A DNA stretch of 64,000 bases from Streptomyces sp. NBC_01454 (GTDB lineage Bacteria > Actinomycetota > Actinomycetes > Streptomycetales > Streptomycetaceae): positions 1,922,001-1,986,000 of the forward strand of contig NZ_CP109460.1 of the NCBI RefSeq assembly GCF_036227565.1, read 5' to 3'. Positions 35,450 through 43,545 of this stretch are shown here, one piece after another. Position numbers and translations under genes: made by a program. A model generated the notes under the pieces. The model did not search any database. It saw nothing but the letters and a program-made list of their open reading frames with translations, and was not told the DNA's origin. Each line of letters begins with the position of its first letter. Position 1 is the first letter of the stretch.

Positions 35450-35914
35450 GCGGGCCACGGCCAGTTCGGCCCCGACCACTTCGTGACCGCCCAGATGATG
35501 CGGCTCAACGCGGCGACCGGGCACCTCCAGGGGGTGGGCGCGGGACACCCCGCGCCCCTGCTCCTCCGCGGACAGCACGCCATCCGGCCGCTCCGCAGCC
35601 CGACCACACTGCCGGTCGGATTCGGCGGCCAGGAACCCCGGATCAGCGAGCTCGCCCTGGAGCCGGGCGACCGCGTCCTGTGCTTCGCGGACGGGTTGAT
35701 CGAGGAGCACGAAACCGGCGGGGCGGAGTTCGGGGAAGAACAGCTCATCGACTGGGTGGACCGCATCGCCCGCACCGGGACGGAAGTGCGGACGGCAGTC
35801 CGCTCCCTCTCCCACACCCTCATGCGGGAACGGGACGGAATCACCACCAACGATGCGACTCTCCTCCTGATCGAGTGGCGCGGCGCCACGAAAGCTGGCC
35901 GACCGGCCGTCTAG
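35450..35914 (+). pseudogene. SpoIIE/PP2C-type serine phosphatase, C-terminal remnant
   Basis: FGPDHFVTAQMMRLNAATGH, then GVGAGHPAPLLLRG, ALEPGDRVLCFADGLIEEHE and GITTNDATLLLIEWRG are the second half of a SpoIIE-like phosphatase, with the metal Asp residues in FADGL and NDAT. The first half, including its first metal-binding Asp, is missing. With the RsbW-like remnant it marks a lost partner-switching pair. Confidence 0.75.
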
Positions 35915-36309
35915 GAGCGCAGTCACCCGGCCTGCGCCATCAGCACCGGCCACCGGCCCTCGTCCGTGGTCGGCACCTGGTCATGGTGTGGACCTGGTCC
36001 CCGGTTGCCTCTGCCGCGTCCCGGTGTTCCTGCCACGGGGAACGACACCAGCATGGGAGCCGGTGCGCGAAGAGCTCCCGGTGCGTTCCCCCTGTTCCGC
36101 GCACGGCTCTCCAAGCCGGGTGCGCGAATCCCGGGCTTCTCCGTGGCGCCCGAGGAACTCTCCGTGGGTGCGCTGGGCGACCCGCCTGCCCGTCCCCCGG
36201 CCCGTATGCGAAGTACGGTGAAGAAGAAAATGACGGCCGGCACAGCCACGCGGTCCTCACACGACCATCAGCAGACGTACCGGCCTCCCGCAGAGGGGCG
36301 GCGCGCACC
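35915..36309. other. Gap before the DUF5994 gene
   Basis: No gene supported on either strand; 36220-36240 (GGTGAAGAAGAAAATGA) is locally A-rich. Probably carries the DUF5994 promoter. Confidence 0.4.
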
Positions 36310-36831
36310 ATGGCCGAATCCGATATCCCGTACGGCGCCGAGCTGCCCGACGCGGTCCACCAGTCCGTGAAAGCCGGGACGGTGCTCGTCCGGCTGCAGA
36401 CGACGCATGCCCGCGAGGGGATTCTCGACGGAGCATGGTGGCCCCGCTCCCGCGACATCAGCACCGAGCTTCCCGGCCTGGTCACCGCGCTGACCGAGCA
36501 TCTCGGCCCGGTCACGCGCATCGGTCTGGACGCCGACAGCTGGGAAGGACTGCCAACACGGCTGGTCATCGACGAGCGGGTCGTGCACATCGACTCGTTC
36601 CCGGTCAGTGACGACACCGTCCTGATCACCCGCGGAGATCAGGACTACTTCACCCTGCTCGTGGTCCCGCCCCACGCGACGCCCGAGGCGGCACGGTCCG
36701 CGATGGCCAGAGCCGTCCGGGCCGACAACCCTGACCAGGCCGAAAAGATCCTCATCGACACCGGCACCGGACGTGCCCGCCCGCTCACCGGGGATCTCGG
36801 ACCCGCCTTGGAGAATCGCGACGCGGACTGA
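36310..36831 (+). CDS. DUF5994 family protein
   Basis: 173 residues from ATG 36310, with GAGGGG eleven bases upstream. A longer in-frame extension exists but would join the RsbW remnant. TVLVRLQTTHAREGILDGAW, then WPRSRDISTELPGLVTAL and DEFVHIDS-like VVHIDSFPVSDDT match the actinobacterial DUF5994 fold, a small soluble protein of unknown role. Confidence 0.8.
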   Translation: MAESDIPYGAELPDAVHQSVKAGTVLVRLQTTHAREGILDGAWWPRSRDISTELPGLVTALTEHLGPVTRIGLDADSWEGLPTRLVIDERVVHIDSFPVSDDTVLITRGDQDYFTLLVVPPHATPEAARSAMARAVRADNPDQAEKILIDTGTGRARPLTGDLGPALENRDAD

Positions 36832-37197
36832 CGCCACAGCGACCCGCGCCGTGCATCAGCTCGACCTCCCGATCAGGTCGTGGCAACGGCGAGGGGACGC
36901 CCGGCCGCTTCACCCCAGCCGGACACGATGATGCCGGCCCAGCACGCGTTGCCTCTTCCTGGCTCGTCGCTTCGCCCAAGCAATCCACCCGCCGTCGGCA
37001 GCAGCACCACTTCGCACATCGGTCCGGTTCACCACACACATCGCCCCCTTCCCGGGCCGTGTCGACCACGGTGCCGGTGTCGTGCCGGTGGGAGCGGTGA
37101 ACAGCGATCCACGACGGTCAGAGATTCGACCGAGTACACCGCCCCAGCTGCGGCATCTTCGCTGGCCAGGAAGGCACCCAGCTCCCGAAAGCCCCCT
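36832..37197. other. Gap before the tRNA-Gly fragment
   Basis: No supported gene; sequence lacks consistent codon bias in any frame. Confidence 0.4.
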
Positions 37198-37243
37198 GAT
37201 TCCCAAGCTCAGAGCGCGGGTTCGATTCCCCTCACCCGCTCCA
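37198..37243 (+). repeat. tRNA-Gly(CCC) 3'-half-like attachment scar
   Basis: GATTCCCAAGCTCAGAGCG (anticodon loop TTCCCAA) then GCGGGTTCGATTCCCCTCA and CCCGCTCCA. It follows the tRNA-Gly(CCC) 3' half as I know it, with two substitutions that would break stem pairs, and no 5' half is present. Probable att scar of a different element. Confidence 0.6.
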
Positions 37244-37308
37244 TGCTTAAGGCGGCCTGGGCCTTGTTTGTCGTCTAGACCTCCCAGAGGTTCGCGTGCC
37301 CCATCTCG

Positions 37309-37881
37309 TCAAAATGCCCTGAGCGGAGGAGACATGGCGCCCCATTCACGCCCCACCGGCGAACACCCGCGCCGAATTGCGAGACGCCTTCTTGGTGACC
37401 TGCGCCACCTGGTCAATTCGAGTCCCCGAATTCGCTTTCTCAAAGCGGAGGTTGGCGGAGGAGAGCGAGGGTCCGATGGCGAGCAGACCCCTCTTGCTGT
37501 CACCAACGGCGACAATTCCCCCGGCGAGAGCAAGCCGGACGCCCCGGTCACACAGCGCTCGGCGGTCGACAAGGGGTGAACCTTGGCCCGCCCAACAGCG
37601 TTATGGGGCTCAGCGAAGACACGGAGGCTTCCGGGTGGTGCGACAGCCGGAAGGATCTCCCGCAGCGGTCGCCTGCCCCGAGCCCACTGTTCCCGCAGAT
37701 GCCGGTCATCCAGGTGCAGTTGCCGCCGTCGGGAGAAGTCGCGAGCAGGCCCAGAGATCTCCCCGTTCGTCACCATCACGACGACGTCATCGCTGTCCCG
37801 ACTGCCACAACGCAGCGCGTCGCGTGAGCCGTCCCCGGCGAGCAGATCGCGTACAGCGGCCTCGAAAGCGCTGCGGTGCAT
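37309..37881 (-). CDS. Possible hypothetical protein or remnant
   Basis: From ATG 37881 the minus frame reads HRSAFEAAVRDLLAGDGSRD, then DVVVMVTNGEISGPARDFSR and DDRHLREQWARGRRPLREIL with reasonable codon bias for about 110 codons; the frame is also open upstream. The last 80 codons look random. No family recognised; probably the middle of a decayed gene. Confidence 0.25.
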   Translation of the reverse strand: MHRSAFEAAVRDLLAGDGSRDALRCGSRDSDDVVVMVTNGEISGPARDFSRRRQLHLDDRHLREQWARGRRPLREILPAVAPPGSLRVFAEPHNAVGRAKVHPLSTAERCVTGASGLLSPGELSPLVTARGVCSPSDPRSPPPTSALRKRIRGLELTRWRRSPRRRLAIRRGCSPVGREWGAMSPPLRAF

Positions 37882-38249
37882 GGCATCCAGCTGGCCAAGC
37901 TCTTGCGCCGCCGGCGACGCAGGCTCACCGATGCACCTCGGCCGCCCCGGGGCACGGCGCCCTGCGCACGCCCTGGTCGGTGCGATCGGTGTGGTTGTAT
38001 CCCTGCTCCCCGGCACGGTCCCCTCTCTTCTGCAGTTCCCCCCACCTCTATGACAGCGCCTGGCACTGACAGGGGCCCAACGTCGCGATCACCCGCCCGA
38101 AAAGCGCTGGCCCCTGCCCACCGGGTGCGCACAGTCGATGAGTTGGCCGCCCTGGATTGTCAGTGCCGGTCGCTACCGTCGAATGTTGAGCCGAGGAACA
38201 CCCGGCCCCCGTCTGGGGGTACTCCCCCCTTCACCGCCGAGGACCGCCC

Positions 38250-38633
38250 GTGACCTACGTACGCCCGCACCACCGCCGTGACGGCACCTACGTCAAAGGC
38301 CACAACCGCCGCACCCGCCCCCGCACCGCCCAGCCCTATACGGCATCCCGACGTACCGCCCCGCGTCCCGCTCCCGTGTCGCGGCCCCGACCAGTCCCCA
38401 CCAGTCCGACGACCCGTGTCCGTGCCTACTACCGCTCGGACGGCACCCGCGTACGCGGGCATCACCGGTCCATCAGCCCTCGCACCCTCGTGGCAGCGGG
38501 CACCGGAGGAGGATGTCTCCTGTTGCTCCTGTTACTACTGGCCGTGGCCGGCGGGCCGGGAACAGGCAGCAAGGCACCGGTCGGCACGACGCCATCGCAC
38601 TCGGCATCGGTCTCAGCAACGCACCACCCGTAG
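38250..38633 (+). CDS. Small membrane protein with two DGT-V-GH repeats
   Basis: 127 residues from GTG 38250. Two related motifs, YVRPHHRRDGTYVKGHNRR (residues 3-21) and VRAYYRSDGTRVRGHHRS (near 57-74), flank a Pro/Arg linker. They are followed by one membrane helix (LVAAGTGGGCLLLLLLLLAV) and a short Ser/Thr-rich tail. The basic N-terminus would lie inside the cell. The repeated motif is seen in small actinomycete proteins of unknown function. Confidence 0.65.
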   Translation: MTYVRPHHRRDGTYVKGHNRRTRPRTAQPYTASRRTAPRPAPVSRPRPVPTSPTTRVRAYYRSDGTRVRGHHRSISPRTLVAAGTGGGCLLLLLLLLAVAGGPGTGSKAPVGTTPSHSASVSATHHP

Positions 38634-38739
38634 GCGGCGGCCCGCAGGGCAGCAGACCCCGCCGGATCTCACGGGGCCTGCTGCCAACCGAGATCAGTCG
38701 CAATGATTGCCGAACCCAACCACGACGGAACGCACGAGG

Positions 38740-38829
38740 AGGTTCCCCGCGCAGGCGGGGTGGTCCGCGGTCGATGTGCCACTTCTCATTGAGGTACCCG
38801 TTCTCCCCACTGCAGGCGGGAGTCGTTCG
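38740..38829 (+). CRISPR. Possible type I-E CRISPR relic: repeat, one spacer, degenerate repeat
   Basis: GGTTCCCCGCGCAGGCGGGG followed by TGGTCCG (38741-38767) resembles streptomycete type I-E repeats. A second degenerate copy (TCCCCACTGCAGGCGGG, then AGTCGTTCG) starts 60 bases further on (TCCCC at 38744 and 38804), close to the 61-base type I-E period. The spacer between them is about 33 bases. No cas genes or further repeats are visible in the window. Confidence 0.4.
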
Positions 38830-38930
38830 AGGAGCACGCGCTGCCATTCGTTCACAGGAGACCACCGATGTGCGGCTCCCAGCCGACACCGCACCCCCTC
38901 GCGCTGCATAGAGCCGCAAGAGAGCGATCA

Positions 38931-39156
38931 CAGGTGGGAGTCCTCTGGGGGTCCTCTGGGACTTCCGGCCGCATCAACTGGCATGACCGTGAAACAGCCG
39001 AAAGGCTATCAGCGCAGGTCAGCACCCCGAAGCCACCCATGGAGGCAGGTCACTGGGCCGCCTGGTCTCTTCCGGGACATCTGACAACCCTCACGTGGAG
39101 ACCGCCGCACTCTTCCTGACTTGCAGGGACAGGGGTCAGGAGGGGGTGCGGCGGCA
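38931..39156. repeat. About 220-bp direct repeat, copy B
   Basis: Matches 5586-5804 in the same orientation. It ends 54 bp before the first gene of the injection-system cluster, so it marks the boundary between accessory DNA and that cluster. Confidence 0.75.
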
Positions 39157-39209
39157 TCCGTGTGTGCGAAGTGCGCGCGGCAGTCGTGGCGTTCGTGGCA
39201 CGACCGACG

Positions 39210-40472
39210 TCAGCCCCCTGACCGTCCGAAGAACTCCAGCTCCGCGATGGCTACTTGCTTCTTGTCGGTGGCGCCGTAGGCGGAGTGCAGGATCAGGCGG
39301 ACGGTCAGGGCGTCCCGTACGTGGACGTCGATGTTCTGTGGGCCGCCGTCGTTGAGGCGGTAGTGGGAGAGGTGTTGCTTGCCTGCGGAGTCGGTCACGA
39401 GGACGTCGAACTCGTGGGGGCGGGCCGGGTCGGCGGCCTGTGGGGTGCGGGGGGAGGCGCCGGGGGTGATCACCAGGTTCAGCAGGTCGGTGGGCTGGCC
39501 GAATCCGGCCTCCAGGTACTGGCCGTCGGAAGCGCCCGAGTAGCCCGTGCCCCACCAGGTGTTGGAGTAGGTGTCGAAGGCGAGCTTCGCGCCGTGTTCG
39601 GGGCCGGAGTGCGAGGCCTTCCAGGTGGCGGCGGGCACCTGGACGCGGTCGGCGAAGTGGTCCTGGACGGCCCGTGCGGCCGGTGGCCCCCCGATGATGC
39701 CGCCCACCACTACGGCGGCGAGGGCGGCGGCCACCACGGCACGGGTGACCCACCGGGTGCGGTCACGGTGCAGGCGCGGGCGCTCTCCGGCGTACGGGCC
39801 CTCGGCCTCCGGGCGGGTGGAGTGGGTGAGGGGGGTGGCACAGCTGTGGCAGAAGTGGCGGCCTGGGGCGTTGGGCTTGGCGCAGGTCGGGCAGGGCGTT
39901 CCGTCCACGGGCTCGGGGGCGGCGTGTGGGGTGCGGACCCGGGGCCGGGCCGCATCGGGCCGGCCGGGCAGCACACCGCCGGGCGCCTCCGGGGGCGCCG
40001 TGGGCACGGCATCCGGGACGGGGACCAGGAGGGCGCGGATGCCGGTCTCGGAGACTTTCCGCTCGCCGGGCGGAGCGTGCGTCGGGGCCGGCCGGGGCGG
40101 GGCTGCCCCGTCGCCGTCGGTGGCCGGGAGCGGGGTGGTCGGGTCCTCGTCGCCGGCCTGATGCGGGAGGGGGGAAGGAGTGCCGGCGTCGGGCCGTACG
40201 GCGTCGTTCGGAGCGGCGGGGCGCACAGGGGTGTCGTCCGGGCCGCTCGTCGCGGGGTGTGCACGAGCCGCGTCCGGCGGGGGCCCTGACGGCGAGGACG
40301 CGGGTGGTGCGGGTGGTGCGGGTGCCGGCGGCGTGGACGGCGGTGCGGTGGGTGTCGTGGGTGTCGTGGGGCGGTCCCAGCGGAGGAAGGCTCCGCAGGA
40401 GTCGCAGAAGGACTGGCCCGTCTGGGGGGCCGGGGCGCCGCAGTCCGGGCAGGTGGTGTGGTCGGTGGCCAT
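39210..40472 (-). CDS. Zinc-ribbon membrane protein with C-terminal discoidin-like domain
   Basis: 420 residues. Two zinc ribbons: CPDCGAP...CDSCGAF (C8, C11, C23, C26) and CPTCAKP...CHSCATP near residue 200. A long Pro/Ala-rich linker (about 35-190) separates them. One membrane helix (VTRAVVAAALAAVVVGGIIGG, about 240-260) is followed by an extracellular beta-sandwich, KLAFDTYSNTWWGTGYSGAS to ELEFFG, like NADase-type glycan-binding or F5/8 domains. It is the last gene on the strand of the injection-system operon and may anchor or tether the particle to the envelope, by inference. Confidence 0.8.
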   Translation of the reverse strand: MATDHTTCPDCGAPAPQTGQSFCDSCGAFLRWDRPTTPTTPTAPPSTPPAPAPPAPPASSPSGPPPDAARAHPATSGPDDTPVRPAAPNDAVRPDAGTPSPLPHQAGDEDPTTPLPATDGDGAAPPRPAPTHAPPGERKVSETGIRALLVPVPDAVPTAPPEAPGGVLPGRPDAARPRVRTPHAAPEPVDGTPCPTCAKPNAPGRHFCHSCATPLTHSTRPEAEGPYAGERPRLHRDRTRWVTRAVVAAALAAVVVGGIIGGPPAARAVQDHFADRVQVPAATWKASHSGPEHGAKLAFDTYSNTWWGTGYSGASDGQYLEAGFGQPTDLLNLVITPGASPRTPQAADPARPHEFDVLVTDSAGKQHLSHYRLNDGGPQNIDVHVRDALTVRLILHSAYGATDKKQVAIAELEFFGRSGG

Positions 40473-40521
40473 GAGGCAGGTTCCTTCGGAGGTGACTTCG
40501 GGCGTGGCGTCGGGGAGGGCT

Positions 40522-41070
40522 TCAGGGGGCGAGGGGTGGGGTCACCTCGACCGTGAAGGGGAGGTGCGCGGGGCGGGCCGCCGCGACGACGGCGTGCAGG
40601 CGGTGGGGGTCGGTGGCGGCGGGGTCGTGGACCCGCAGGGTCACCCGTAGGCCCGGGCCCGGGGAGCCGGGGAACGGGCCGAGGGGGCGTGCGGACCAGG
40701 TCGCGCCGCCGCTCTCGGTGATCTCCGGGCGTACGCCGAAGGCCAGGTGGACGGCCTCGGACAGGCCGCGCCGGGTGCCGCGGACGCGGTGCAGCGAGAC
40801 GGCCGTGGCCACCGCGCGGCGGCGGGTGGCCAGCGGTTCCGTGCCGTCGAGTTCGGTGCCGACCCAGGTCGTCAGCCAGTCGACGAAGTCCTCCGGGGCG
40901 AGGGCGGGCGTGAAGTAGCTCTCCAGGCAGTCGAGCACGTGGAAGAGCGGGGCGAGGACGACATCGAGGCCCGCCACGAAGCGCTGGGTGAAGTCGTCGT
41001 CGGCGTAGACGCCGGGGAGCGCCGCGCCCAGGGGGTGCGGGGTCACCGCCCCCGCGAAGGAGCCCCTCAT
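40522..41070 (-). CDS. Phage tail protein I-like baseplate component
   Basis: 182 residues. PLGAALPGVYADDDFTQRF, then FHVLDCLESYFTPALAPEDF and RRRAVATAVSLHRVRGTRRG match the P2 gpI-like baseplate protein family of contractile tails. It overlaps the baseplate J gene (ATGA) and is translationally coupled to it. Confidence 0.85.
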   Translation of the reverse strand: MRGSFAGAVTPHPLGAALPGVYADDDFTQRFVAGLDVVLAPLFHVLDCLESYFTPALAPEDFVDWLTTWVGTELDGTEPLATRRRAVATAVSLHRVRGTRRGLSEAVHLAFGVRPEITESGGATWSARPLGPFPGSPGPGLRVTLRVHDPAATDPHRLHAVVAAARPAHLPFTVEVTPPLAP

Positions 41071-43076
41071 CGTGCCTCGATCACGCGGACGCGGTGGTCG
41101 AACGGGAACAGCACGGCGGACGGGGCGAGTTCGATGCGGTCGGTGGCGTCGCCGCGGCGGCCGGTGAGCGGGTCGGCGGGGTGCAGCAGGACCTCGTCGA
41201 CGAGTTCCACGCCGGGTACGCGCTGCAGGGCCGCGAAGATCTCACCGGAGCGCAGGGGACGGCCGAACGGCCAGCCCTCCCCGTGCGCGCCGCCGGTCAG
41301 CGGGTCGAGGTAGGCATACAGCGCGTCCAGGGCCTCGGCCCGTACCCGCTCGGCGCGCGCCGCACGGAAGGAGTGCAGCGTCGCGACGACCGTGACGCCC
41401 TGGTAGAAGGGCGGGCCGACGGCGAGGCGGGTGCCCAGCGGGCGGCGCTCGTCCAGGAACCGCGTGATCCGGCCGAGGAGTTCCTCGCCGGGCACCAGCT
41501 GCTCGAAGCGCAGGCGTCCGCCGCGGTCGGGGACGGCCTGGGGAACGACCAGGACGCGGACGGCGTTCTCACCGGTCCGGCCCGCCGCGCCGCCCTGGCC
41601 CGCCGTGCCGGTGCTCGCGCCCGCGGCGGGCTCCGCGGGATCGACCGCGAGACAAGCGATGCGGGCCACCTCGGGGGCCGCGCGCCGCGCCAACTCCTCG
41701 TAGTCGCGGGCGGTCACGGCCCGTTCCTGGGCGCGCAGCGCGATCGGCGCCCGCACCTTCGCCTCCTGCACCGTCTCGCCGTCGACCCCGCCGCGCGCCG
41801 CCTCGCGGTTCTCCACCCGCGCCACATACGGGATGGAGCTGCGCAGCACCTGGATCGCGCCGCGCGCCACGTTTCCGGTCCGCCCGCCGCCGGTGCGGTA
41901 GTGCGCGGCCCGCAGGACCGCACCCTTGGGGGGTACCGCCCCGAACTGCCGCACCTCGCCGTCCGGTTGGCGCACCGCGGGACCGAAAGCGATCTCGCCG
42001 GTGGCGGCGTTGAGGGTGAGGTGCCGGTCGTGCGGGCCCGAGGCGGCGAAGTCGGGGACGACCTGCCACTCCTGCCAGCCGTCCCCGTCGGAGACCTCCA
42101 GTCTCAGGGGCGGGCGGTCGGCGACGACGGGTGCCTGCGCCAGGCGCAGCCGCTGGCCCGGCACGCCCGCGGACTCGCCGAGCGGTTCGTCCCGTACCAC
42201 CTCGGCGTGCGCGACCGTGGTCGTGCCCCCGATGGTGAACGCGGACGCGGACCGGACGGTGGGCGAGGCACTGTAGAAGGGCTGACCGGGTGCGGCCTCC
42301 ACGACCCGGCAGCGCAACCAGGCGGAGTCGGTCCGGCCGACGCGCGAGATGATGTGCGCCGCGGGAACGTGCAGCACGACCTCTCCGGGCCGGTTGAGGC
42401 CGCCGGTGGAGTCCTCCGCCAGCTCGCACTCGGTCCACCCGTCGGCGGTCCACGCCTCCCAGACGAGCGGCGGCTGACGCGGGTCGACGCCGACCCCGTC
42501 CACCCGGCTGTCCAGCCGCAGGACGGCCGCGCACCGCGGCACCGCCGCCGACAGCCCGAACAGCAGGCAGTCCCCCGGCTGCGGGGCGGCCGCGAAGACG
42601 GCCACATCGCTGCCGGCGAAGATGTCCTGGCTGCAGTCCTCGGGGGTGGTCCCCGCCTCCTGCCGCAGCACGGCGTCCAGTTCGCACGGCACCACGGTCA
42701 GATCGTCCTCGGTGGCGAAGGACACCGCCTCCTCGCTCTCGGTACGGCCGGTGGCCACCTCCGTCCCGGCGGGCAGCACCACGGCCTCGGGCTGCGGGGC
42801 GGAGAGCCAGAAGGTGACGTCGGCGCGGGCCGAGGAGGGCGGGAAGAGGGTGACTCCGAGCAGGTCGAGGAAGGCCAGATGGTTCTTCTCCGGCACCCGG
42901 TTGAGGCGGTAGACGATCTGGTCGGCCATGTGCGCGACGGCCTCGATGAGGGTCACACCGGGGTCCGAGACATTGTGGTCGGTCCACTCGGGGCAGCGCT
43001 GCTGGACATAGCGCTTGGCGTCGTCGACGAACTGCTGGAAGCGGCGGTCGTCGAGGTGGGGTGCGGGCAGGGCCAT
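41067..43076 (-). CDS. Baseplate J-like wedge protein
   Basis: 669 residues. N-terminus DRRFQQFVDDAKRYVQQRCP and WTDHNVSDPGVTLIEAVAHM, the signature of the T4 gp6/baseplate J family in extracellular contractile injection systems. A central insertion-rich region follows. The late part GENAVRVLVVPQAVPDRGGR and LGTRLAVGPPFYQGVTVVAT is the conserved J core. It connects the spike hub to the sheath. Start overlaps the gp25 stop (TGATG). Confidence 0.9.
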   Translation of the reverse strand: MALPAPHLDDRRFQQFVDDAKRYVQQRCPEWTDHNVSDPGVTLIEAVAHMADQIVYRLNRVPEKNHLAFLDLLGVTLFPPSSARADVTFWLSAPQPEAVVLPAGTEVATGRTESEEAVSFATEDDLTVVPCELDAVLRQEAGTTPEDCSQDIFAGSDVAVFAAAPQPGDCLLFGLSAAVPRCAAVLRLDSRVDGVGVDPRQPPLVWEAWTADGWTECELAEDSTGGLNRPGEVVLHVPAAHIISRVGRTDSAWLRCRVVEAAPGQPFYSASPTVRSASAFTIGGTTTVAHAEVVRDEPLGESAGVPGQRLRLAQAPVVADRPPLRLEVSDGDGWQEWQVVPDFAASGPHDRHLTLNAATGEIAFGPAVRQPDGEVRQFGAVPPKGAVLRAAHYRTGGGRTGNVARGAIQVLRSSIPYVARVENREAARGGVDGETVQEAKVRAPIALRAQERAVTARDYEELARRAAPEVARIACLAVDPAEPAAGASTGTAGQGGAAGRTGENAVRVLVVPQAVPDRGGRLRFEQLVPGEELLGRITRFLDERRPLGTRLAVGPPFYQGVTVVATLHSFRAARAERVRAEALDALYAYLDPLTGGAHGEGWPFGRPLRSGEIFAALQRVPGVELVDEVLLHPADPLTGRRGDATDRIELAPSAVLFPFDHRVRVIEAR

Positions 43077-43498
43077 CAGGCTTCGCTTTCGGTGGACGCT
43101 GATTCCGTGGACGGGATCACGTAGAAGGGGAAGACGAGGCTGCGCGGGTTGTTGGTGCCGCGCACGCTGTAGCGCACGTCGATGAACAGCACGGACGGCT
43201 CGTCGGGTGCCGGGCTCACCTCGACGTCCTGGACCTCGATGCGCGGCTCCCAGCGGTCGAGCGAGGACCGCACCTCGTAGCGGATGCGGCCGGCCGTTGC
43301 CTCGTTGACCGGCGCGAAGACCATGTCGTGCACGGCACAGCCGAATTCCGGCCGCATCGGCCGCTCGCCGGGCGCGGTGGCCAGGACGAGCCGGATCGAC
43401 TCCTCGATCTCCCGCTCCCGGCGGGCCAGTGCGATGCCGCCGCCCGCGTCGGTACGCAGCGGGAAGGTCCAGCCCGCGCCCACGAACTGTTCACTCAT
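43076..43498 (-). CDS. GPW/gp25-like baseplate protein
   Basis: 140 residues. ALARREREIEESIRLVLATA, GERPMRPEFGCAVHDMVFAP and RWEPRIEVQDVEV are the gp25 lysozyme-like fold without catalytic residues. In contractile tails gp25 starts sheath assembly on the baseplate. Confidence 0.92.
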   Translation of the reverse strand: MSEQFVGAGWTFPLRTDAGGGIALARREREIEESIRLVLATAPGERPMRPEFGCAVHDMVFAPVNEATAGRIRYEVRSSLDRWEPRIEVQDVEVSPAPDEPSVLFIDVRYSVRGTNNPRSLVFPFYVIPSTESASTESEA

Positions 43499-43545
43499 GT
43501 CCGGTGCCCCCCTTGAGATGCATGTCCCTCACCTTCCTCAGGTCC

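Noticed and set aside
35047..36831. A single 594-codon open frame on the plus strand
   Set aside because: It joins an RsbW-like 5' remnant, out-of-frame phosphatase DNA and the complete DUF5994 gene; content changes abruptly and homology lies in different frames.
41094..43124. Long plus-strand open frame opposite the baseplate J gene
   Set aside because: Antisense shadow caused by high GC; Arg/Gly/Asp-rich content without any fold, while the minus strand has a full baseplate J protein.
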